Translations under genes and position numbers: made by a program
DNA from: Halomonas ventosae
GTDB taxonomy: Bacteria; Pseudomonadota; Gammaproteobacteria; Pseudomonadales; Halomonadaceae
DNA length: 64,000 nt
NCBI RefSeq assembly: GCF_004363555.1
Contig: NZ_SNZJ01000003.1
Location: forward strand, 1 to 64,000
Reading direction: 5' to 3'
In this document: positions 17,442 through 25,799 of the stretch, piece after piece
Layout of the letters: every line of letters begins with the position of its first letter
Position numbering within the stretch: the stretch's first letter is position 1
The notes under the pieces: generated by a model
Databases searched by the model: none
What the model saw: the letters and a program-made list of their open reading frames with translations, nothing else
Told to the model about the DNA's origin: nothing

Positions 17442-18110
17442 ATGCGCCTGCTCATCGCTGAAGACGATCCGATGATCGCCCGCTCACTGGACAATGCTCT
17501 GTCACCTCTGGGTAACACCGTCGATATCTTCTCCCTCGCCAGCGAGGCTCGTGCGGCCCTGAGAAATGACCGCTTCGACCTGATTCTGCTCGACCTGGGG
17601 TTGCCTGACGGGGATGGCCTGGAGCTGCTGGCGGAGCTGCGTGAACGAAGCGACAAGACCCCCGTGTTGATACTCACGGCCCGTGACAGCATTGAGGATC
17701 GAGTGCGCGGCCTGGATCTGGGCGCGGACGACTACCTCGCCAAGCCCTTCTCGATCGCTGAACTCGAGGCCCGAGTTCGTGCCTTGCTTCGTCGCAGCCA
17801 GCAGCGCAGCGACAACCGTCTGAGACTTGGGCCGTTATGTCTTGACCCCACCGCCGGGGCCACCACCCTCGATGGCGTCCCCCTGGAACTACCCCGCCGG
17901 GAGCTTCGCTTGCTTGAAGGGCTCCTTCTCCACGGCGGCAATATCGCCCCGCGAGAGATGCTGGAAGGCCGAGTCTTTAGCTTCGGTGACGTCGGCTCCA
18001 ATGCACTCGAAGTCTACGTGAGCCGATTACGCAAGCGACTGCAAGGTAGCGGTCTGCGCATCCGAACGTTTCGCGGCCTGGGCTATCGCCTCGAGGAAGA
18101 GACGACGTGA
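17442..18110 (+). CDS. tctD: TctD, OmpR-family response regulator
   Basis: A 222-residue response regulator. The receiver domain spans residues 1-115 with acidic residues D8/D9, phospho-acceptor D51 (FDLILLDLGLPDGDG), Thr in ILTARD and Lys in LAKPFSI. A winged-helix DNA-binding domain of the OmpR/PhoB type follows from about residue 125 (LELPRRELRLLEGLL, and VYVSRLRKRL as recognition helix). It should activate tctCBA in response to TctE. The start ATG at 17442 is chosen because the family begins MRLLIAEDD; the longer frame upstream enters the divergent promoter. It overlaps tctE (GTGA). Confidence 0.92.
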   Translation: MRLLIAEDDPMIARSLDNALSPLGNTVDIFSLASEARAALRNDRFDLILLDLGLPDGDGLELLAELRERSDKTPVLILTARDSIEDRVRGLDLGADDYLAKPFSIAELEARVRALLRRSQQRSDNRLRLGPLCLDPTAGATTLDGVPLELPRRELRLLEGLLLHGGNIAPREMLEGRVFSFGDVGSNALEVYVSRLRKRLQGSGLRIRTFRGLGYRLEEETT

Positions 18111-19504
18111 TCCAGGTGGAAGGCACGCTAAAAGCGCGCCTGGCGATCTTGCTGCTGGTCATGGTGTCTGGACTCGGCACGCTGCTGATGCTGGAGGCAT
18201 TCTATTCAACTCAGCGTGCGGCAGAGCGTGCTTACGACAGTCAGCTGGAAGCGGCTGCGCTGACGATCGCCGAGTCCGTGCAGTGGGAAGGCAGCGACCC
18301 CGTCGTCGAGATACCCGCCGCCGCACTGCAGATACTTGCCACCCGTCATCAGGAGCGTGTCTTCTACGCCGTGCTCGACCATACCGGGCAGCGAATCTCG
18401 GCCAATCTCGATATCGCCATTCCCGCGGCGGGTCATGAAGAGGCTGCCATCACGCCAATATGGCGTGATCTGACACAAGGTGACACCCGCTGGCGGCTGC
18501 ATGGACGGGAATACGACTCGGCGGGATGGGAAGTTCAAGATCCAGTGCAGATCTGGGTCGGGCATACCGTGAGTGGACGACAGGCCTTGGCCAGCGAATT
18601 GTTCGAGCGGGCCATCATCCGCTTTGTTGCCATGGTGCTGCTGGCGGGCATACTGATGCTGCTGGCGATGCAGGTGGCATTGAAGCCGATGCGTCGGCTT
18701 CGCCATCAGTTGCGACGGCGCAAGGTCGACGACATGCGCCCTCTCAATGCCAGGGTTCCGGAAGAACTGCGAGAAATGGCCGAAGCGCTCGATACCCTCT
18801 TCGCCCGCCAGCGAGAAAGCCGCGACACCCTGCTGCGCTTTACCGCGGACGCCAGCCACCAGCTCAAGACACCTCTAGCGGGACTGCAGAGCACAAGCGA
18901 GCTGGCCTTGAACAGTCGTGACCCTGATGAATGGTATCGTGCCCTTGCGGGTGTGCATGATGGCGCGCAGCGCACCAGCCGCCTTGCGGGACAGCTGCTC
19001 AGCCTGGCGCGCCTTCGCCATGTAGGAGAGGCCGACGAGCTGATGCCCCTCGACCTGAAAAACCTGCTGCATGAAACCGTGCTCGAATGGGCTCAGCGCG
19101 AGGTGGCCATGAATCATGATCTGGGACTGGACAGGTTGCCCGCCGAGCCCATGGTCGTTCAGGGGGAACCCTGGGCGCTACGTGAGCTATTGGGCAACCT
19201 GATCGACAACGCCCTGCGCTATACCCCACCCGGCAGCGAGATCACATTGGGGCTCAAGAAGATTGGCGAGCACATCATGCTGTATATCGAGGATGACGGC
19301 CCCGGCGTCGCCCCCGAGGTGCGCAGTCGGTTGTTTCAACCCTTCGAGCGCGGAGGGCGCCAGGATACGCAGGGGTCAGGCCTCGGCCTGGCCATCGTTG
19401 ATTCCATCGCACAACGTCATGCGGCCGAGCTTCAGGCCAAGGAGCGACTGCCTCATGGCCTTCGCGTCGAGCTGCATTTTCCGGCTGCGGGGGAGGCAAG
19501 CTGA
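18107..19504 (+). CDS. tctE: TctE, sensor histidine kinase
   Basis: A 465-residue kinase with two membrane segments (about 12-28 and 170-188) flanking a periplasmic sensor region of about 140 residues (2CSK_N-like). A HAMP-like linker follows, then HisKA with phospho-acceptor His251 (ASHQLKTPLAGL). The HATPase domain has the N-box LIDNALRYT, G1 EDDGPGV and G2 GSGLGLAI. The GTG start at 18107 overlaps the tctD stop. Its TGA overlaps the ATG of the next gene, so all three are coupled. It senses tricarboxylates in known systems; the ligand here is unproven. Confidence 0.92.
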   Translation: MIQVEGTLKARLAILLLVMVSGLGTLLMLEAFYSTQRAAERAYDSQLEAAALTIAESVQWEGSDPVVEIPAAALQILATRHQERVFYAVLDHTGQRISANLDIAIPAAGHEEAAITPIWRDLTQGDTRWRLHGREYDSAGWEVQDPVQIWVGHTVSGRQALASELFERAIIRFVAMVLLAGILMLLAMQVALKPMRRLRHQLRRRKVDDMRPLNARVPEELREMAEALDTLFARQRESRDTLLRFTADASHQLKTPLAGLQSTSELALNSRDPDEWYRALAGVHDGAQRTSRLAGQLLSLARLRHVGEADELMPLDLKNLLHETVLEWAQREVAMNHDLGLDRLPAEPMVVQGEPWALRELLGNLIDNALRYTPPGSEITLGLKKIGEHIMLYIEDDGPGVAPEVRSRLFQPFERGGRQDTQGSGLGLAIVDSIAQRHAAELQAKERLPHGLRVELHFPAAGEAS

Positions 19505-20526
19505 TGCGGCGCGTATTGCTGACGACAGTGCTGTCGTTTTTCTGTCTTTCATCCTCTCAGAGCATCTCTGCGACGCCCTTGGTGGTGGAAGCCGCCTTGG
19601 ATCGGCAGGTGGTCGCACCACTTCTGGAAGCGTTCGAACAGGCTCACCCCGAGATCGAACTGACCTACCGTGACCGCACAACACTGGAGGTCGACGCTCT
19701 GACCGAGGCCGCGGATCCCGCACCGGACGTGGTGATCAGCTCGGCCATGCCCTGGCAGATGAACCGCGTCAACCAGGGGCATGCCCAGCGTCTGGATTCT
19801 GTGCAGGCCAGTGAGTGGCCCGAATGGGCAAAATGGCGTGACGAGGTGTTCGGATTCACCTTCGAACCGATCGTCATGGCGTACCGGCTCGATCTGGCGC
19901 GCCGCATGATGCCGCCTCAGACCCATGCGGACCTGCACACTCTGCTGCGCACACAAGGAGAAACGCTACAAGGCAAGGTGACCACCTACTCTCCGTCACT
20001 AAGCGGGATCGGCTATACCCTATTCCAACAGGACGCTCGCTATACTGCACGGTTCTGGGATCTGGTGACGGCCATGGGCGATGCCGACACTCACCTCGAG
20101 TCTGATACTCGATCGATGCTCGAAGGGCTCACCGACGGACGCTATTGGCTGGGTTACAACCTGCTGGGCTCCTACGCCATGGTCTGGGCCCAGCAACACC
20201 CCGAGGTGATCGTGCAAGTGCCTCAGGATTATGCCCTGGTGGTGATGCGGACGGGGTTCATCCACCGTGATGCGCCGCACCCTAGTGCTGCAGAAGCCTT
20301 CATGAACTTCCTGCTCAGCCGAGACGGCCAGCGCGTATTGGCGGGCCAGACGCCTCTTTTCAGCGTGCGGCCAGATGTTATAGGCCCCTACACTGCCCAA
20401 CGCCTTCGCGACCAGGTCGGGGACCGCCTCTACCCCATCACGCTTAACGCTTCGCTGCTCGCCTTCGTCGACCCTCAGCGCCGCGATGCCTTCATGACGC
20501 GATGGCAGCGTGAGTTCAATCGCTAA
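19504..20526 (+). CDS. periplasmic solute-binding protein coupled to tctDE
   Basis: A 340-residue extracellular solute-binding protein (family 1/6-like, related to iron- and phosphoglycerate-system PgtC-type proteins). A signal peptide is seen at residues 1-24 (VLLTTVLSFFCLSSSQSISA). The mature part starts LVVEAALDRQVVAPLLEAFE, with APDVVISSAMPWQMNRVNQG and the C-terminal APHPSAAEAFMNFLLS / GQRVLAGQ. The ATG is embedded in the tctE stop (TGATG). No ABC permease or ATPase genes follow, so it may act as a ligand-presenting partner for TctE rather than in transport. That role is inference. Confidence 0.85.
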   Translation: MRRVLLTTVLSFFCLSSSQSISATPLVVEAALDRQVVAPLLEAFEQAHPEIELTYRDRTTLEVDALTEAADPAPDVVISSAMPWQMNRVNQGHAQRLDSVQASEWPEWAKWRDEVFGFTFEPIVMAYRLDLARRMMPPQTHADLHTLLRTQGETLQGKVTTYSPSLSGIGYTLFQQDARYTARFWDLVTAMGDADTHLESDTRSMLEGLTDGRYWLGYNLLGSYAMVWAQQHPEVIVQVPQDYALVVMRTGFIHRDAPHPSAAEAFMNFLLSRDGQRVLAGQTPLFSVRPDVIGPYTAQRLRDQVGDRLYPITLNASLLAFVDPQRRDAFMTRWQREFNR

Positions 20527-20550
20527 CAACGACCTTGGAAGGCAAAAACC

Positions 20551-21609
20551 ATGACCATCGCCGCATTCATCGCTGGTCTGATACTGTTGATTGTTGGGGC
20601 AGAAGGGCTGGTCAGAGGTGCATCCCGCCTCGCCACCCGCCTCGGCATGTCACCCTTGATCATTGGGCTGACGGTGGTGGCCTTCGGCACCAGCTCGCCG
20701 GAGCTGGCAGTCAGTCTCAAGGCGGCCCTCGATGACCAGGCGGGGATCGCCCTGGGCAACGTTGTGGGCAGCAACATCTTCAATGTGCTGTTCATTCTGG
20801 GCGTCTCTGCGCTGATCGTTCCGCTGGTAGTGGCGCAGCAGCTGATCCGAGCTGATATCCCGCTCATGGTGGGACTATCCGTGGCCGTACTGCTACTGGC
20901 AATGGATGGCGGTATCGGCCGATGGGACGGAATACTCCTGGTCGCGGGCCTGGTCGGATACCTGGTGTTCCTGTTCCGCCAGAACACCAAAACGCCGTCA
21001 CCAGAACATGCGGCGGACGGCGGCTCGGCCCCCGTCTCCTTGGGCATCAACCTGCTGTACGTGACGGTCGGCCTGGGCATGCTGATACTGGGGTCCCGCT
21101 GGCTGGTGGAGGGAGCGGTGAGCTTCGCCCAGTCGATGGGAGTCAGCGAGCAGGTTATCGGCCTGACCATCATCGCCGCCGGCACCTCCTTGCCTGAGGT
21201 GGTCACCTCAATCATTGCGGCGCTGCGGGGCGAGCGCGATATCGCCGTAGGCAACGTGGTGGGCAGCAACGTGTTCAATATCCTCGGCGTGCTGGGGCTC
21301 ACGGGGCTACTGGCCCCCTCGGGCATCGCCGTCTCCGACGCCATGATGGGCTTCGATATGCCGGTCATGATCGCCGTCGCCCTGGCTTGCCTGCCGATCT
21401 GTTTCACCGGTGGGGTGATCAATCGCTGGGAGGGCGCCGTCTTGTTCACTTACTACCTGGCGTACACCCTATACCTGATCCTGGCGGCCACGAGCCACGA
21501 CGCGCTGCCGGCCTTCAGTGTCACCATGCTCTACTTTGCACTGCCCCTGACGGCTCTGACGCTGGTGGTGTTCGCCGTGCAAGAACAGCACCGGAGGAGA
21601 CATTCCTGA
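20551..21609 (+). CDS. Ca2+/Na+ antiporter of the CaCA family (YrbG-like)
   Basis: A 352-residue membrane protein with the two inverted alpha repeats of the cation/Ca2+ antiporter superfamily. Repeat 1 reads GLTVVAFGTSSPELAVS and repeat 2 GLTIIAAGTSLPEVVTS, each followed by GNVVGSNIFN / GNVVGSNVFN. The acidic residues in SPE and PEV are the ion-binding Glu. It has ten predicted segments. It would exchange Ca2+ (or Na+) for H+/Na+ across the inner membrane. It starts 24 bases after the preceding binding-protein gene. The genomic island begins about 75 bases after its stop. Confidence 0.9.
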   Translation: MTIAAFIAGLILLIVGAEGLVRGASRLATRLGMSPLIIGLTVVAFGTSSPELAVSLKAALDDQAGIALGNVVGSNIFNVLFILGVSALIVPLVVAQQLIRADIPLMVGLSVAVLLLAMDGGIGRWDGILLVAGLVGYLVFLFRQNTKTPSPEHAADGGSAPVSLGINLLYVTVGLGMLILGSRWLVEGAVSFAQSMGVSEQVIGLTIIAAGTSLPEVVTSIIAALRGERDIAVGNVVGSNVFNILGVLGLTGLLAPSGIAVSDAMMGFDMPVMIAVALACLPICFTGGVINRWEGAVLFTYYLAYTLYLILAATSHDALPAFSVTMLYFALPLTALTLVVFAVQEQHRRRHS

Positions 21610-21684
21610 CCACACCGGGGCCCGCTTGGCGAAACAAGCGATAGGCGTCAAACCTGCACAAGTGAAGCCGTGGTGTACATGATA

Positions 21685-21723
21685 GCAAAGGTCGCAGGTT
21701 CGAATCCTGTCGCTCCGACCAGA
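21685..21723 (+). repeat. left tRNA-3'-end-like direct repeat (candidate attL)
   Basis: The sequence contains a T-arm (stem GCAGG/CCTGT around loop TTCGAAT), a CGCTCCG acceptor strand, A73 and CCA. It matches the repeat at 47418-47456 at 35 of 39 positions. The complementary 5' half (CGGAGCG, D-arm, anticodon) is not found upstream, so this is a fragment and not an intact tRNA. The C1:G72/A73 pattern implied by the acceptor strand would fit tRNA-Pro, which is a weak inference. Confidence 0.65.
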
Positions 21724-21734
21724 GAAATCAAGAG

Positions 21735-21773
21735 AAACCGCCACTTACGGATCATGCCGGGTGGCGGTTTTTC
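21735..21773 (+). terminator. factor-independent terminator after the left tRNA-like repeat
   Basis: A 10-bp perfect stem AAACCGCCAC (21735-21744) / GTGGCGGTTT (21761-21770) with a 16-base loop is followed by further T residues on the plus strand. It fits the terminator of the original tRNA gene or of the antiporter transcript. It also separates host transcription from the end of the convergent island operon. Confidence 0.75.
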
Positions 21774-21842
21774 GTTGCGCGTGCTCCCGGTTCAGACAGG
21801 GCGCGCCTCCGCATGCATCTCCCAGTGTCGCCGTCACCTCTT

Positions 21843-24800
21843 TCATTCGATCAGCGACAGTGATTCCTGCCGCAGTGTCCGCAAACTCGCCCCGACCCGC
21901 TCGCTCACCGCGCCCATCTTTGCGGCAGCCTGTTTTGAGCGGTTGATCGCCATGAACTCCTTCAGTTCGACCTGATAGGCATCGCGGATATGCCCGGCAT
22001 GAGTCTCGATCTCACCGGTGAAGCGTTTACGGATACCGGCTTGCAGATCTGAGATCGCGCCTTCTCTCTGGGCTCGATCCTCAGGATCCGACAGCACCCA
22101 GCTCACCAGCTTTTCGCGCGCCTGGGCCAGGTCGACACCTTCGAGGATGCTGCCCCGGTTCCCCGATTGCTGTGCCGTGACCTCGCGGTGAACCGGGCGG
22201 TAGAGCGCGACGGTGCCCGCCGTTTGGCGGTCGTAACCAGCGACTCCCTTGCCCGGAAAGGCCGGACCAGACAACCCGGACAGGCGGGCCATCGCATCCT
22301 TCGTGATCTGTTCCGAGGTCTTGGGCCGTGCCCTCCTGGCGGGTTCCGTCCCGGGTGTCGGCGCTCCGGCATCCGCATCAGCGATATCGGCACGGGCCTT
22401 GGCGCCCGCCACCACCGCTTCCTCCAACCCACTGGAGAATGCCGGATCGGAGAGGGACAGATCGCGCGCCTTCTCGGCAAGCGTGGCCTCGACAACATGG
22501 TCGTATTCCAGGTAGTTGCCAACCCCCTTGGGCTTGGCCTTATAGATCGCGTACGCCCCCTCGAGCTTGGCGAAATCAGGCAGACCGCTGGCGGGATCGC
22601 CCTCCATCGGCAAGTCGGAGCCTTCCGCACCGTCCGTGCCGCGCTTGACGGTAGGTGCCTTGCCGGGCTCGAAACCGTAGAGCGTCTTGTTGAGATCCCC
22701 GAGCGTGCGTATTCCCTTACGGATCTTGCCGCGGATCGCCTTCGTCGCTGCCGGATCGCTGCTGTAGAGCCCGGCGATGTTTTCCAGCTCCGCCTGCATC
22801 TCGCCATTGATCCCGGCGCGGAGCTTGGCAATCTTGCCGGCCGCCGAAGTCTCGGCGCTGGCATCCGAGATGATCTTGCCGTGATTGCGCCGGCCCGCAT
22901 CCTTCGCCGTCTTCTGCCGGTGCGCGGGGCGGTAGATCGTGATCGCGGGCAGTTGCTGACCCTCCTTGCCAGTAGCACGGGTGTCGATCTCGCCCAGCAG
23001 AGGATCGGGAATCGCCTTGCCATCGCGCTGACCTTCGGCGATCTCCTCGTTCATCTTGCCCTGGAGGTAAGTCTGCACCTCGAAGCCGAGACTCTTTTCG
23101 GGAATGTGATCATTCTCGTAATAGTTCGACAGGCGCTGCTTGCCCTTGGGTCCCAGCCCCGCCTTTTCGGACACCGCAGCAATGGATTGCGAGGTGATCT
23201 TGCCCCGATCCGCATACAGACCGGCATCGCCCTCGATCTCCGGCAAGCGAGGCTCGCGCGCGCGGATGATCGCGCCGTCCTGCGGCTCGTCCTCCAGGAA
23301 CGGGTTGTCGGCGATGCAGGGTCCGAGCTTTGCCAGTTTTGCGCCCGCATCCTTCACCTCGGCATCGGCCTTATCCCCGGTCCTCTTGGTCGAGGTCTTC
23401 TGCTGCTCGGGCTTGACCTTCGCCAGCGCGGTCTCTGCCTCGTCGATCTCGGTCTTGAAAGCCTTCTCGAACGCGTTCACGCAATTGGAATCGTCGCCGA
23501 AATCGGCGGCCTTCTTGCCTTCGCTGTCCATCTCCGCCTGAACCTGGTCGGCAGGGCGCGGGTTGTCCGAGGCGATCTTGAGCGTAAACTTGTTGCCCTT
23601 CTTCTCGGGCTTCAACTTGTGCGGCTCCTTGCCTACGACAAATCCCGCCTCCGGCAGCTTGCGCTTGCGGTTGATCTTTCCAAGGATCCTGGAGAACAGC
23701 TTTTTTGCCTTCTTGACCAAGAAGGCCACCATCCTGGTCATCGCCTTCTTCACCGGCGCCTGCAGCTTCTTGATGATGGTGCGGATCGTCTTTGTGATGC
23801 CGGTCACAGGGATCAGTGCCGCGACGAAGGCCAGGAAGACGGGAATGGCCCCCGCTATCGTCTTCTCGATAAAGTCGGCGGCGTCCTTGACCTTTCCCTT
23901 GGCGATAGCGCCGATGGAGGAAAAGATTGAATTCGCGATCTCCATGATCTGGTCGAGACGCTCCAGGAAGGTCTTGATCATGTTGTAGATCGACAGGGCG
24001 ACCTTGACGATGGCACCCACTGGATTCGACAACCCGGCGATCCAGGACACCGCTCCCATGATGATCGTGTTGATGACGAAGTCACGGATACCGCCAATGA
24101 CCGTGGTCCTGAATCCCTCGATCATCTCCAGCACACGCTGCCAGATTCCCAGGAAGCCCTCCTTGACGAGGATCTTTACGACCTCCACAGACTTTTCGAG
24201 GAAGGCCACTTTCTTCTCACCGCCGCGACCAAGGCGCTTGACCAGTGTCTTGCGGAAATTGGCATAGGTCAGGCCGAGAATCTGCAGCGCGATGCTGATG
24301 ATGCCCCTGAAGTCTAGCTTCGCCGGCAGCTCGATCTCCATCCCCTGAAGGGTTCCGAAGAGCCAGCCCATCAGGCCCTTCTTCAGATGTTGCCAGATAT
24401 TGTTGCCGAACTGCTTGAAGCCGTTCACCACCGTGCGGACAAGGTTCTTGGCGAAGCCCAGCGGATCGCTGAGGATCAGCGAGATCACGTCGCGGACCTT
24501 CTCGATCACGGCCCAGACCTTTTCGCCGTAAGGACCGGCCAGTTTCAGCGCGCCACGGATGATGAATTCGAGGATCTTGTCCTTTATCTCGGTAATGAAG
24601 GTGATGATGTCGTCCACGAGCGGCTTGAAGATGCGCTTGGCGATCTTCAGCGGCGACCAGGCGGGCATCTCATCAATGAAGTCCGAGACCAGCCCCTTTA
24701 TCCGGCTCCAGGTGATGTTGAGTTCCGACAGCCGCGTCGACACCCACTCGAAGGCCCTTTCCAGCGCGCGGGTTTCCTTCAGCCGCTCGAAGATCAGGTT

Positions 24801-25790
24801 GCCGCCCGGAAGAAGTCCCAGGAACCCGCCGATCAGGTTCTCGGCGTTGCGTTCCACCCGGTCGCCGGTGATGGGGCTCTTGCCGAGGATTACCGTGAGC
24901 AGTGTGTAACCCGGCACATTGCGGGCAATCTTCTCGGCCTTGTCTGCGACCCAGCCGCGCTGAAGGCTCGGATGGGTGTCCTTGCCCTCGATCTCTGGCC
25001 GCTCAGGGGCACGCACCGGCTCGCGACGCGTCTGCTGCACGACATGAGTCAGTTCATGTGCCATAAGGCGGCGGTTATCGACACTCTCGCCCTGGCCCAT
25101 CCAGATATGATGGCGGTGGGTGAAAGCGCGGGCCCCGATCCGGTCCGCCGCGCGGCGGTCGGAGGGCGCATCATGGATGCGGACATCCGAGAAATCGACA
25201 CCGAAACGCGGCTCCATGAAGCTGCGGACGGGGACGGGCAGCGGGCCACCCGCCCCCGGCTGGGCAACCGCGCGCGTCACGCTGGCAGGCGCGTCGCCAC
25301 CCTGAGGTCCTACCGCCGGGGCCTCGTCCGGTGCCATCCGGGCCGCGCCTTCGGGATCGTCCGGCTCGCCTGCCTCGATCTCGGCGAACTCGTCGTTCGC
25401 CAGCCCGGCGGTATCGACATCCTCACCCGACGGGACATCCGGATCCTGGTGGTCGGCGGGGATCGCGGGCTCACTCTCGAAGGCGTCGGTGTCGGGCTGG
25501 CTCTCCTGATCCACCTTGGGGAAACGCCGCGCCTCGGCCGGCGGGCCGCGCTGCGCAGGCGGGGGCGCGGTATCGTGTCGGGGCGCGGACATCGTGACGA
25601 TGCGTTCGGCCGTGGCCTCGGCTTCGTGTTCCATGGGATCGTTTGCGGCACCGACCTTCAGCGCGGGCTGGATCCGGGCTGCTTCCTGCCGGTGAACAAC
25701 CGCCGGCGCCGGACGACGCACCGGAACCCTGGCGGTCCTGGCGGGGCATGCGGGCTTCTTCGTGCGGATGGTTGCGCTTACGTCACCCAT
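21843..25790 (-). CDS. giant DUF4157 protein with tandem C-terminal DH/HR modules, candidate eCIS cargo
   Basis: A 1315-residue protein, last gene of the island operon. The N-terminus is disordered and Pro/Ala-rich, with an NDPMEHEAEATAERI block typical of DUF4157 proteins. The DUF4157 core (about residues 195-255) includes FMEPRFGVDFSDVRIHD and HELTH (245-249). Residues about 280-720 are helical with many hydrophobic stretches and basic ends, resembling tape-measure or membrane-active helices. The C-terminal part holds two related modules: N889-Y-Y-E-N-D894-H895 with Y-R-P-A-H957-R, and N1092-Y-L-E-Y-D1097-H1098 with Y-R-P-V-H1201-R. Paired D-H and H residues resemble HNH/ENDO VII-type nucleases, but I cannot assign the fold. 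DUF4157 is known to accompany eCIS cargo. It may be an effector, a lumen protein, or both. Confidence 0.75.
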   Translation of the reverse strand: MGDVSATIRTKKPACPARTARVPVRRPAPAVVHRQEAARIQPALKVGAANDPMEHEAEATAERIVTMSAPRHDTAPPPAQRGPPAEARRFPKVDQESQPDTDAFESEPAIPADHQDPDVPSGEDVDTAGLANDEFAEIEAGEPDDPEGAARMAPDEAPAVGPQGGDAPASVTRAVAQPGAGGPLPVPVRSFMEPRFGVDFSDVRIHDAPSDRRAADRIGARAFTHRHHIWMGQGESVDNRRLMAHELTHVVQQTRREPVRAPERPEIEGKDTHPSLQRGWVADKAEKIARNVPGYTLLTVILGKSPITGDRVERNAENLIGGFLGLLPGGNLIFERLKETRALERAFEWVSTRLSELNITWSRIKGLVSDFIDEMPAWSPLKIAKRIFKPLVDDIITFITEIKDKILEFIIRGALKLAGPYGEKVWAVIEKVRDVISLILSDPLGFAKNLVRTVVNGFKQFGNNIWQHLKKGLMGWLFGTLQGMEIELPAKLDFRGIISIALQILGLTYANFRKTLVKRLGRGGEKKVAFLEKSVEVVKILVKEGFLGIWQRVLEMIEGFRTTVIGGIRDFVINTIIMGAVSWIAGLSNPVGAIVKVALSIYNMIKTFLERLDQIMEIANSIFSSIGAIAKGKVKDAADFIEKTIAGAIPVFLAFVAALIPVTGITKTIRTIIKKLQAPVKKAMTRMVAFLVKKAKKLFSRILGKINRKRKLPEAGFVVGKEPHKLKPEKKGNKFTLKIASDNPRPADQVQAEMDSEGKKAADFGDDSNCVNAFEKAFKTEIDEAETALAKVKPEQQKTSTKRTGDKADAEVKDAGAKLAKLGPCIADNPFLEDEPQDGAIIRAREPRLPEIEGDAGLYADRGKITSQSIAAVSEKAGLGPKGKQRLSNYYENDHIPEKSLGFEVQTYLQGKMNEEIAEGQRDGKAIPDPLLGEIDTRATGKEGQQLPAITIYRPAHRQKTAKDAGRRNHGKIISDASAETSAAGKIAKLRAGINGEMQAELENIAGLYSSDPAATKAIRGKIRKGIRTLGDLNKTLYGFEPGKAPTVKRGTDGAEGSDLPMEGDPASGLPDFAKLEGAYAIYKAKPKGVGNYLEYDHVVEATLAEKARDLSLSDPAFSSGLEEAVVAGAKARADIADADAGAPTPGTEPARRARPKTSEQITKDAMARLSGLSGPAFPGKGVAGYDRQTAGTVALYRPVHREVTAQQSGNRGSILEGVDLAQAREKLVSWVLSDPEDRAQREGAISDLQAGIRKRFTGEIETHAGHIRDAYQVELKEFMAINRSKQAAAKMGAVSERVGASLRTLRQESLSLIE

Positions 25791-25799
25791 GGCAGCGCC

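Noticed and set aside
21640..21721. An intact tRNA gene at the left island boundary
   Set aside because: Only the T-arm and acceptor 3' strand are present. The expected 5' strand CGGAGCG, D-arm and anticodon arm cannot be found in the 80 bases upstream, so it is a remnant.
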